Assembly (NCBI GenBank): GCA_025765615.1
Contig: JAIVFJ010000006.1
Span: 124,001 to 188,000, forward strand
Direction: 5' to 3'
Source of the DNA: Zopfochytrium polystomum
Lineage: Eukaryota > Chytridiomycota > Chytridiomycetes > Chytridiales > Chytridiaceae
DNA length: 64,000 nt
Shown: one piece after another, positions 1 to 10,130 of the stretch
Layout of the letters: each line of letters starts with the position of its first letter
How positions within the stretch are numbered: the first letter of the stretch is position 1
Position numbers and translations under genes: made by a program
The notes under the pieces: model-generated
What the model was told of the DNA's origin: nothing
What the model saw: only the letters and a program-made list of their open reading frames with translations
The model's database searches: none

Positions 1-79
1 CATCTTTGCATCAATTTTTTGCATTTCTTCCCGTTCTCTTCTACTAAAAATGTCCGTGATACTCCAACCACCCGATCGG

Positions 80-1505
80 CTACAAAAACTCATTGATGGC
101 CTTGATGACTGCCGTCCTATCCAGCAGGACAATAGAGTGCCCCGCTTCGGGAATCTCAACCAACTTCGCTGAGGGTACGACCTGGTGGAAGACGGGAGAG
201 TCCCGCCGGAAGCTGACGACTAAATCGGCGGTGCCCTACGGTAAAAGAGGTTCAGCCGATGGAAGGAAAACATAACACAACACCCCAACCACTAAACTCA
301 CCCACACACACAGCGTCCTCTTCCCCACTCCGTTGCTCTCGACCGTTTTGTATGCCGGCTTCATTTTCGAAACAGGCCCGACCAGGAGGGAGCTTCGGTA
401 CGCCCGCATGAAACCCGGGTTATGAAGCACGTTGAGGCGCATGACGCGGCAAAAGTGGTCAATGTCTGCTTGGAGTGCGGGAGTGAGCGCGGAGGAGGAG
501 GTTGGCTTCACGTTTTTGGCGGACAGGTGGCTGAGCAGTCGCCTGCCGATCGTGTGGGAAAAGAGTCGGCCGATGAAGGGTAAGGAGAGGAGGGCGACCG
601 CCGCGCTGGGTATCGACTGGACCCTCGTATTTTTTATGTTTATTTTTTTAAATATTTTTTTTGCATTGAAAATGGTAAGCGCAACTGGCTTCGAAGTGGA
701 TTGGGTTTCTCACGGCACCTCTTGCAGCCCTGCAGGGGCCAGCAGCACCAGCTTTTCGACGCGCTGCGGATACTGTGCGGCAAAGGCAGTGACGACGCCG
801 CCTCCGAGCGAATAGCCGACAACGTTTGCCTTGTCCCAGCCGACGTGGTCGAGGAGGCCGTTAAGCTGGTTGACGTACACGGACGGCGTATAGGCGACGC
901 CGGGCGACGCGCTGAAGCCACGGCCGTAGAGGTCAAAGCCGAGGACGAGGTAGCCTGAAGGGAGACGAACGTTGGCAAGCTGTTTGGTTTGCTTGGGGGC
1001 GAATTGAGCGATCACTACCTTTGCTCGACAGGTCGTGCACAAAGGAGGGGAATGCGGCCCACGAGATGGTGATGCCATGGACCAAAACGACGCGCTTGCC
1101 GTCCCGCGGGCCAACCATAAAGTAGTGTGTCTGTTGTTGAGAGCGGGGCGTTAGAGTCGTTCTCCTTCCGCGCCACATTCTCTGCGCCAAGCCCGCGCGC
1201 ACGCGGTCCTGCGGGACTTCAGTAGGAAGCGCCGTGGAGCATAATTCATGGCTCGCATTGCAATAGTAGCAGTTAGTTACCTTTCCGAGCGGCAGGTTTG
1301 CAGTGAGACGCTCCCCGAAGAGAGTGGCGGGGTACGCCGCCTTGTCATCAGCAGGGGCCACAGGCACATACCCCTGCCCTTTCGATGCTGCTGCATCCAG
1401 GCCCCCAAGATCAAGATCATCGGGCGGCACCAGTCGCCAGTACAGAGCAGCAAGCGCGGCGGTGGCTGCAACCACAGCAGCAGCCGAGACGGTGGCGGCA
1501 GACAT
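80..1505 (-). CDS. alpha/beta hydrolase, membrane-anchored, 347 aa, five exons
   Basis: Five exons fit with consistent phases: 1505-1281, 1130-1019, 954-719, 616-302 and 235-80. The start ATG at 1505 precedes a hydrophobic Ala/Val-rich segment (about residues 5-22), probably a signal anchor. The fold is recognisable: an oxyanion-strand motif VLVHG, the nucleophile elbow GYSLGG (Ser161), a WGTAD strand with the likely acid Asp300, and the histidine loop EAGHS (His329), so the catalytic triad looks complete. Such proteins hydrolyse esters, epoxides or lipids; the substrate cannot be read from sequence. Intron 1 (1280-1131, 150 nt) is a multiple of three and free of stops, so an unspliced reading would add 50 residues between strand elements. 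The spliced form restores normal spacing before the HG motif. Family confident, function unknown. Confidence 0.85.
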
Positions 1506-2200
1506 TGATTGCAGTGGGTCACCCAGAAGACGAAGACCAGATTTTCTTCTCCGAATGTTTTGAGCTCGCCATACACCCGTGCTAAGACTGCATAATAAAA
1601 AAATGTGCAACGCTTTGGCTCACGTATATTGGAAGCCATACATCCTCATCCAGGGCACCTTCATACCAAACGATGCCCTCACAAACTCCTTCCAAACAGA
1701 TTGGCGCAGATACTCCCAACGAAAAATCCCGCAAGAACATCCACAAGAGCTCCTCGAACTTAAGAGACAAGGGTAGAGGCAGTGGCAGCCTCGCTGTTGG
1801 TGCAAAAAAGAAAGTATAATCTCGGTCAGGAGGGGGGGTTTGGTCGGATGTCGACAAGAGCGGAGCATATCAGTTTCAGGTAGCGAGGTCCATTGGAACA
1901 AGGCGTGTTCCGAGATAATGCTGGGGAGACACACGAAGTAGTGCTTTGCGGTCGCAAAGAGCACTGGCGGTGACCGCCGAGCCTCAGGGACAGCCTGAAC
2001 CTGTTCCAACGGACACAAGCAAGAAAAAGAAGTACTCCAACACTGTCCAAGACTCAAAATCCCATGCGGGAGGGTCTAGCTAGAGGGTCAACACAGTGTA
2101 GCAGCGGGAGCCGACTACTCCGGTTACGCGCCTCCGTTTACCAGGGTCCCTCCGCAAAAACAGGGGGGGAAAAACCACGGGGGTGGGGGACGTTACTCAA
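1506..2200. other. intergenic, no gene supported
   Basis: This stretch holds the upstream region of the hydrolase gene and the 3' side of RPS13. Open frames of up to 145 codons on the minus strand have no recognisable motif, no plausible splice partners and overlap each other in several frames. No tRNA, repeat or clear TATA element was seen. Confidence 0.6.
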
Positions 2201-2743
2201 CTATTTCCAGTTGGCCGGGATCTGGCCAGCGGTCTTGTAGTAACGGGCGAGACGGTGGATCCTGGACTCGATCAGGATAAGACGGAACTTGGAGTCAGCA
2301 TCCTTGCGGTTGCGCTCAAGGTGCTTGCGGACGGCCACGGCCTTCTTGATCAGGTGGTAAAGGTCCTCGGGGATCTCCGGGGCGAGACCGTTGCTCTTAA
2401 GGATACGGAGGATCTTGTTACCAGTCACAAAGCGGACCTGGGCAATGCCGTGTGAGTCACTTCAAGCAACGGGTTAGCAAGTCCACGCGCCGGTGTCTAC
2501 TTCAGTCCGGAAAGCACTCACCGCAGAATGACACCAATCTGCGATGGAGTCAAGCCCTTCTTCGCGAACTTGCAGATGGTCTCGACGACCTCCTCAGGGG
2601 TGGTCTTGAGCCAGCTGGGAGGGGTTCGGCGGTAGGGCAGAGCCGAGGAGGAAATACCCTGCGTGGGAATGAAGGTGTTGGACAGGGATGAGGAAAGATC
2701 GCGATAAAGGTCGAACCTTTCCGGGAGCGTGCATGCGACCCAT
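2201..2743 (-). CDS. RPS13: 40S ribosomal protein S13 (uS15)
   Basis: Three exons: 2743-2717 (nine codons), 2658-2522 and 2459-2201, with GT-AG junctions in phase. The N-terminus reads [20 protein letters not shown], the invariant start of eukaryotic uS15, and the rest follows the family across the helical bundle that contacts 18S rRNA in the small-subunit platform. The short first exon is set by the conserved N-terminus. The product ends at PANWK followed by TAG. Most eukaryotic homologues carry roughly 14 further residues (a YES..ASALVA-type tail), so this copy looks C-terminally shorter. I saw no GT donor that could skip the stop. Highly confident in identity. Confidence 0.97.
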
Positions 2744-3321
2744 GGCTGGTTGATTGAGGGGGGGTAAACGGAAGAGCGGGCTTTGGAAAGAGGAGACTTC
2801 TTTTTTTTGCTTGTTGGTTGGAGATACTTCTTCTTCTCCTTTTTTTTTTTGCCATTTGTTTCTTCTGCCTTGTCATATTGCGCCACACCCCCCTCTGTTT
2901 TCTTGAATGGGATTAAGACGCAGTACTTTTTTTGGCAAAGACAATATATGGATAGGTGGACTCATTTTCCAAAAATATGAAGTTTCAGCATGCAACGGGC
3001 GGAATCAGGAGTGCGCGAAAGGTGACCAAACTGCGATAGAGGGAGACCGCCCACCCACTCACCCACGCAAAGAAGCAACGCACGCCGGCACACATCGGAC
3101 GCCAGCTCGGGGGGGCGCCGGGGGGCCGCAGGGGCAATGGGAGGAGGAGGAGAAGGAGGAGGACGAGGAGAGCGAGCAAATGGGCACTCAGAGAGAGTGA
3201 AGCGGGGGGCGCAAGAAGGCAAAACTCGCCACAGTAAGAATACGCATACAATCATGCAACAAAAAGAAAAGGAAGTTTTGCATAAAGATCTTTGTGTTGA
3301 TTCACAAGAGCCGGGCCAACA
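2744..3321. other. intergenic between RPS13 start and Argonaute 3' end
   Basis: About 580 nt without a supported gene. The part next to RPS13 contains A/T-rich tracts (T runs near 2802-2809 and 2840-2850 on the plus strand), fitting a ribosomal-protein promoter or 5' UTR. The rest is low-complexity purine-rich sequence near 3125-3190. No conserved frame was found. Confidence 0.5.
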
Positions 3322-6300
3322 TCAAGTGAAGTACATCGTCTCACGGATACTCTCCATAACGGGAGAAAACTGGTCCATGGAGGCTGAATCGATGCCGCCG
3401 GAGCCGCCGGATATCTCCGACGAGCCGCCAGAGATGCCGCCTTGGCGGTAGCAACGAGCACGAGCCGCCACAAGGTGAGAGTAGTACGCCGGAGGAACGA
3501 TGGAGACCGCGCGGGTGGCGCGAGCGTACAGATAACACATGCGGTAAGTAACCTCTTGAAGGTCATCCGCATTAAAGCCGTTTTCATCGTACAGCACGTG
3601 GTAATGCGCTGCGCGCGACGTACCCTGCAACCCAGCGTGCGAGTTGAGATAGAAATCAAACTCGAACGGGTGCACCACGCCAGTGTCCACAACTGTTCCG
3701 GCCATTACGTTACCCTTTCTGTCGCCGTCGCGAGGGTCTTTCACGAAAAAGCGAGCAGGGTGACGTTTCGTCACGACGAGGAATGTCACTTTGCAAGTGG
3801 CGGCTCCAATCTCACGCAACGCCTGCTTCAGCGCCGAGACCTCGCGCAGCGCCACTTCGCCAAACTGGCCCTCGGAGACTCCATCTCGATAGAATATGAC
3901 TCGCTCTGGAAGCCTTCCCTTGGCACGCTGCTGGAACTGCTGGAGCAATTCCATTGCTACATCGTTGAGACCTCCAATAATTTCCAGTCGGGGAGGTTGC
4001 ACGCGAATGGCCGCACGGTACTCGGCGAACTTTGCGTCCATGGATCCAACAACGGCCGCGATGGATACACCGCCGTCGGCGCCTGGAGGAGGATGGGTAA
4101 CGTCAGCACCCATTATCATTGTAGGAATGGGGCGACCAAGGACATTCAAGTGTTTCGAAGGCTCCACAACCGCGTTGAGGCCACCCAGCTTGGCATTGAT
4201 CTTCAAGGCTAGATTGACAGTCACGCCTGGTTTCGTATTAAACAAATGCTTCGAAAGGAAGCATTGCGTCATCAGGCTAAGCTTCGTTTCTGCAGCATAT
4301 TTGATCTCTTCGTAAACGGGCTAGGCAAGTCAGGGACATAAAAGGCTGTAAGCGTGGGAGAACTATTCACGAAACACGTACCCCTCCGCGTTCGAAAATG
4401 CAGAAAATCATTTGCGCGGCAGGAACACGGTTTTCAGCCGCTGAAACAGCCGCAGAATTGGCTTGCTTTAGGGTATCTTCCACGCTTAAGTTTCTCTGAG
4501 GAATAATCACTTGTCGCCAGTCTCGGGGTATGATTTTCATCCCTTTCGACGTGCAGCCTTCGAAAAGTTTGGACATAAAGTCAACCACAGCGTCGAAGGG
4601 TATGCGGTTTGGGTCTCCGAAAACGGCAACACCCCAACATCCTAGGGTAGCGGGACGGAAGAACTTCGTTGGGATTTTTGAAAAGTCGAAAGCACCATTT
4701 TGAGGCTTGATTTCGGCTGACCCAAGCAGCGGTGGGGTAGGCAAGATCCGCGCTTCTACCTCCTTCATGGTCGGAGAGATATTCACACCCCACCCTTCAT
4801 AAAGTGGATTCTGCTGGGTGCCATGCAGTGAACTGAGTGGAAATTATTAGTATTATCATTCACAAGAGATGACGAGAATACTCACGTTCGGCCTTCATCA
4901 ATGCGTCGCTTCCTATCAGGAGGCGGAATCGCTGCAATCTTTATCACATCAGATGTCTGAGCCTCGTTCAGTTTTCCAAGGTGCCTCTGGTTTGGCAGGA
5001 TCTCGCAGAGTTCCATTGGGACAATAACCTGGCCGCTTGTCCCTACTTGCAGGCAGGGAAAGTTGGGAAACCGGAGGTTAATGTTGTAGGTCTGCTTGAA
5101 ATACTGCTGAATGGTAATAGTTTTGCCAGCCATGGCACCCGCATTTTCGCCTTCGAGCTTCATAGTCGTTTTCGCGGCACCTTCCTTGTGTAAACGTCGA
5201 ATCTTGTACTTGCGACGACCCGACGTTCGATAGGTGACGTTGACATTCACTGTTGCCAAGAACTTGGACAGACGCTGAAACTCGATGGTTTTGGAATCGA
5301 AACAGCGGGGAGGCACATCTTCGATTCGGGACTTATTGAAGAATGACGCCACAACATGAAGAAGTGGGCCGTGCTGGTAGAAGCAAGTATTGGCGATATC
5401 CAGATTAAGCAGAATATCATGGTATGTTGGACGCAAAGATTGGCGCCAGCCATTACGGGCATTGAGACCAGAGGAAATATTGAAACGGGGGTCGTAATTC
5501 TGATAGAAAGAGCCGCCCGTGCGACGAGTGACCGACTCGAACAAATCGGCAGGTCGCGATTTAAGCAGGACGTCCAAAACCTGCAGAGTGTCCCTAGGGA
5601 CATCACTCTCGCCCTTGTCATCCAAAAATCGGTGGAGTCGCTCCATATTAACAGTTGCGACCAGCTTGACGGTAACGGTGAAGTCCCGTGAGCTGAAACA
5701 GTTTCCGATAAGAACTTACTTCAGCTCAACAAGCACCTTAAGCATACGTACGCCTTTTTGGAGCTGTCTTCCTCCGGGATGGAGATCTTCAGCGTTGAAG
5801 CGTCACTATTACCCTCAAACTTAATGAGCTTCGGCGAGAAGATATTCTTTCTTCCGTCAAACACAGTCAAGTCGATGACTTTCGACTTGATCTTGGCAGC
5901 TTGGATCTTCCTCCACTCGGCGATTACCAAGCGTCCCACAGGTGGGGGCACCTCCGGTTTAATTTCGACGTCTGTGTAATTAGCGTTAGGGCACGTGCTT
6001 CGACAAAGTCACGCGATTCTGGGCTCGCTTGGAGGAGGGCGTGTCCCTCCCAGAGCATGTCGCACCGAATCAAAACCATGCAGCCGAGAACTCACCGTAA
6101 TGATAGCAGTCGGCACTAGGAATCGAGATGGTGTAGAAGTTAGAGTACAGCTTGATCTTGGTTCCTTTGGTTCCGACTCCGGGGCGACGAGGGCGAAGCC
6201 GATCCATGGCGAACTCGCGGTCGGGGGTGAATGGCACAAGCTCAGCAGAAGGAGCGGGAGTTGCGCGCTTTGCTCGAGGATCGACTGGAGCGAGAGCAGC

Positions 6301-6618
6301 CGACGAGGAAGCTGAGGCTACCGGGGCTGCGACCGCTGGCGCAGGAATAGGAGCTCTGGGTTGCGACGGAGTAGGCTCAGTGCGTCCACCAGCAACGACC
6401 GCCGAAGAGGGAGGCCTTTCCTGGGCGGCTGCTGGCGCAGCAGCCGAGGGAGGACGGCCTCCTCCTCCTCCTCCTCCTCCTCCGCCCCTTCCTCCTCCTC
6501 GACCGCCTCCAGCTTCACCACCACCGCGCCCACCACCTCTGCCACCACCCCTTCCACCACCAGCTGCTTGACCACCACCGCTCGGTCCGCCTCGTCCTCG
6601 TTTGCCTTGGCCAGACAT
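3322..6618 (-). CDS. AGO: Argonaute, 999 aa, slicer residues intact
   Basis: Five exons: 6618-6096, 5971-5752, 5692-4886, 4832-4382 and 4320-3322, total 3,000 nt with consistent phases. The first 90 or so residues form an RGG/RG-rich tail. Then come the Argonaute N domain, linker 1 (GWRQSLRPT, LLNLDIANTCFY), PAZ (exon 3), MID (exon 4; NPLYEGWGVN) and PIWI (exon 5). The catalytic tetrad reads as Asp740 (MGADVTH), Glu780 (LEII), Asp813 (FYRDGV) and His949 (YYSHLV), so slicing is predicted. The C-terminus MYFT fits the buried hydrophobic end typical of the family. It binds small RNAs in RNA silencing. No Dicer or RdRP lies in the window. An in-frame ATG 63 nt upstream of 6618 gives a less likely longer start, because the RGG tail starts naturally at MSGQGKRGRGG. 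Confidence 0.96.
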
Positions 6619-7074
6619 TGGTTGCAGGTCAATGAAGGGTAAAAAAAATATCCGGTTTCTTTCAATTTTGTCCCTTGTCACAAGCCCATTTCTACCAGAC
6701 CTTTATCCTTTGGCGTTGGGCCTGGCGCAGACGATGGCACAGCACTGGCCCACAACTGGCAAGCTGTGGAAGTTGCTCTTCCAACACAATTCTTGCGAAG
6801 GGAAAACCTCAGCGTGGTGTAGCCGCGCAAGCATTAGAGTAAGGAGGAGGCCAGGGCGGCATGTTGTCCCAGCACCTCCACTTCGTAAAACCGGCCAAGA
6901 AGGCAACCGACCCCACATGCACTATGAGGAATTTCTGTCGAGCAAGCAAGCTTTTGATAAACCCTCAGAACTGGGCAAAGGCAGTTGGTGGCGAGTTTGT
7001 CACCTCCCCTCTGTGTCGGCCGCCGCCGAGGAATCGGCGTAGAGGTGGCTTTGTTTTCGGCTTGTAAGTGCCCG

Positions 7075-7113
<39 letters not shown>

Positions 7114-7175
7114 GTTTTATTCGTTTGTCGTCCGTCTTGGATGACGTTTTGGTGGTGGGAAGAAATTGGGTCACC
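6619..7175. other. Argonaute upstream region and Cus1 3' flank, with a long T tract
   Basis: No gene is supported. A run of 36 thymines lies at 7077-7112. On the minus-strand sense of the Cus1-like gene it is a poly-A stretch about 65 nt beyond the stop. Overlapping short frames at 6602-7067 look like noise. Confidence 0.5.
7077..7112. repeat. poly-T tract (36 nt)
   Basis: Uninterrupted T run, downstream of the minus-strand Cus1-like gene, where it reads as poly-A. It could be a genuine homopolymer or the trace of a retroposed poly-A tail; no flanking duplication was found. Confidence 0.9.
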
Positions 7176-9571
7176 TTAAAACTTAAACTTATCCTTCCTG
7201 CTGCTGCCGCCGCTTGCACCACTCCCACCTTCATCCTTCTTCCTCTTCTTGGCCTGCCGCTGCGCGTGCTCAGCAACCATGTCTGAAAAGTCTTCCCCGC
7301 GCGCCTCCTCTCGCGATGCCCGCATACGGTCCTCGTACGCCCGCCGCACTGCATCACCCTCCAGGCCCTCTTCCAGGTCTTCTGGGTTCAACGCCAGCTC
7401 AACCCGGTCGCCACTACCCACAACTCCGGGCACACGGCTTCGTTTCTTGGAAGACGACGACAATTGAGCCGATACATCTGAATCGAGTGGGGCTGCCTGC
7501 CCCACACCAGACAGATCGTAGGTGTGCTGGCTACCCATAAAGCCGCGGATCGAAGCTTCCTTCTGGGGAATGACCTTGTACAATTCTCGGGGTCCGTCAT
7601 CTCTGAAAGAGGTTTCAGGGTTAAGAAAATTATTGAAAAGAGTCGATAACAGAAACACTCCACCTTCTCGTTTCTTTCCGTAATTCGATGTAATCTGGCG
7701 TCTCCAGTCCGCTGGGGACGCTCGTCAGGCCGCTCGGGGTGACCAGGCCTTCCGGTGGCGCATCTTGGTCGTACTCGCTTGGGGCTTGTCCAACGCCATC
7801 CTCGTCCTCTTCGGCGTCTGCTTCGTCGTATTCTTCCTCCTCTTCTGGCTCAAGTTCGCCCCAAACACTACGCTCAATCTCGGCCATGGCCTAATTGATT
7901 TGCAAGGTGTTTAGAGAAAGGACAACAGCAACCCGTCCAATCTGAAGAAGTACCTCCTTCGGCATTTCAGGCGCCGCCAGGCCGAAAACGTCTCCGTATA
8001 GCGGCCTCCCATATTCGTCTACAGGAGGCTTACCCCAGCCGCCAGGATGGAATCCCCAGTGCGCCCCCTCCGGAATCGGCGCGTTAAGTCCTGGTATCTT
8101 CAACCCAGGGTAGCTTGGTGGTGGCCCATATCGTTGCATATTGATCAGCCAGGGTGGTGGAGCTAGAGGCGGCATACCCAGGGCGATTTTTAGGTCTTCG
8201 CTGAGTTGACCCGGCTTTTTCATCTTTAGCTTAGTTTCAAATTCTTTCCCTTCGTAGTACCTGAGAAGGCACATTGGGTTTAACTGTCAATCACACGAAA
8301 AGTGCCGACTCACATGTCCCCGTGAAGAGATAGAACAGGCTTTGTTTGCCAGCGGAAAAAAGCGTCGTGCAACTTTTGGTAGTCGATATCAAGCTTGCCC
8401 ATTTTCGGTTGGATACGCTCGCGAGACTTCGCTTTGAGGCGAGCCGCGTCCTCTTTCTCTTTCACCGCGTTTCGAATTTCCATGATGCCGGTCTGTTTGA
8501 TGAAGTCTTACACAGCGCACACCAGCGCGAATCAGCGAATACAGCGGATATCCCGAAGTAGATCTTTCACAATACAGTGCTTACCAGGAAGATCAAACGG
8601 TGGCTTCTCTACACCCCTTTTGCCTTGTAGATACTTTCGCTTCTGCTGCCAGTGGATTGGAACCGGTACCGTGTTCCTGTACGCTTTCAGATGCACCAAA
8701 AGTTTTGGGTCCGCAGCGGTCACATCCACCCACTGCCACAAGTTGAGTCGTTTGGGGCAAAATGAATCAAAGAAGGCTACATACAACTCCGCTACACTCT
8801 TTTTAAAACAAAAACAAAAACGCTTCTTACATCGACAACTTCAGGCCGCTTGACGAGCTGCTTCAGCTGTGCAACAGACAGTCGAGATTCTAAACGCTTT
8901 TTTTTCTTCGAAATTCCTTTCTCGTCTTCTTCGTCATCGTCATCTTTCGCGTCGTCATCTTTCGCGTCGCCATTTTCAGCAGCGGAAGATGCTGTCGCTC
9001 CTTTGGTTTCGGTTTCGTTCTCGTCATCTGCAACATCCTGCGCACCCTCTGCCGTGTCCGAATCAACGACCGTAAATTTGTCGAACACGTGCTTCAAGTC
9101 GCGGAACGTAGGGTCTGCCAATTCGGGAATCGGAGCTGCGACATACTCAACCGTCACATTCTCCAATCCAACTTCAGCCTGCAGATCATAGGGAATTACT
9201 CCGCGTGGGGGGTGTCGTCCCAGAAATCCTTGACTCACCGCATTTGCCCGTTCGTGCTGCTTGTCCGCCGAGTTCCCGTTAGTAGAAGCGGAAGCGGCAG
9301 CGACGCTGGCAGAACTGCGGGCAACAGCGGCCGCCCTGCGCTTCTTCCTGCGCTTCTTCTTCTTCTTGTCCCGCTCCCCTGAAGCGACGCCACCGTCCTT
9401 GCCGCCCAGCGCGACTCCGTCCAGGTCCTCGCCGTCATCGTCCGCGTCGTCCGGATCGGCATCGCCTTCAACTGGGTCAGCCGCGGGACGATGCAGGGAT
9501 GCAGCGCCGTTAACATGTTGATGATCTGCGCGACCAGCAGCCGACGCTGCGGCAATATCTGTTGAAGGCAT
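7176..9571 (-). CDS. CUS1: splicing factor SF3b subunit 2 (SF3B145/Cus1), 660 aa
   Basis: Seven exons: 9571-9239, 9178-8831, 8732-8585, 8506-8314, 8260-7954, 7890-7664 and 7602-7176, total 1,983 nt in phase. The protein has an acidic/basic low-complexity N-terminus, then the DUF382 core (LKQLVKRPEVVD through DPKLLVHLK and KRKYLQGKRG), the PSP proline-rich domain (PPPWLINMQRYGPPPSYP, KPPVDEYGRPLYGDVFG), an acidic linker with WGELEPE, and the conserved C-terminus EDFSDMVAEHAQRQAKKRKK ending in FKF. In the U2 snRNP SF3b complex this subunit helps anchor U2 at the branch site. Human SF3B2 carries an N-terminal SAP domain, which is not seen here. The first intron (9238-9179, 60 nt) is in frame and stop-free and is assigned from its GTGAGT and CTGCAG ends. 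Confidence 0.96.
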
Positions 9572-10130
9572 CGGCAGGGAGCAAGCAGTTGGCCAAACGC
9601 CCTTTTTTTCCCCTTTTGACAAGGTAAAGCCAATGAACAACAAACTAGGAAAGGGCAATTCCTTGACTGGCTTCGACCGCTCTTCAAAGAAAGCACATGT
9701 TTGAGCTCACTACTTGCGTGCCGCAACGCCTGCCATCTGCGGCCTGGCACCTTTCTTTTTTCTTCTTGTTCTTCAAGCTTCTTGGTGGTGCCTTGCTTCT
9801 CCTCAGTTTGTGGCCTCCGGACAAACCTTATTGTAATTCATTTGGCGGGTGGTAATAGGCCCAACAGTGCACTGCAAAAACGATCCTCAACCAACTTTTT
9901 GTTCTCATGGCGTCTCGGAGAATCTCGACTTATTGACCTCCGTCTAAGTAGATTTATTGGAACCTTTCACCCCCTAAAATCTTCGAAACTTTGGAGAAAA
10001 CTCAATGAGTCCATCAATAACCAAGCTCTAACGGCGCGGACTGCCGAGACCGCAACAAAAAGAATGGATTAAATTGGTGCCTTGCACTTTCGTTCAAACA
10101 AATGTGTTCTTGAAACGATCGCACTGTTCG
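9572..10130. other. intergenic between CUS1 start and ILV1 3' end
   Basis: About 560 nt with no supported frame. It contains the presumed CUS1 promoter and the ILV1 3' UTR. No microsatellite or recognisable regulatory motif stands out. Confidence 0.5.
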
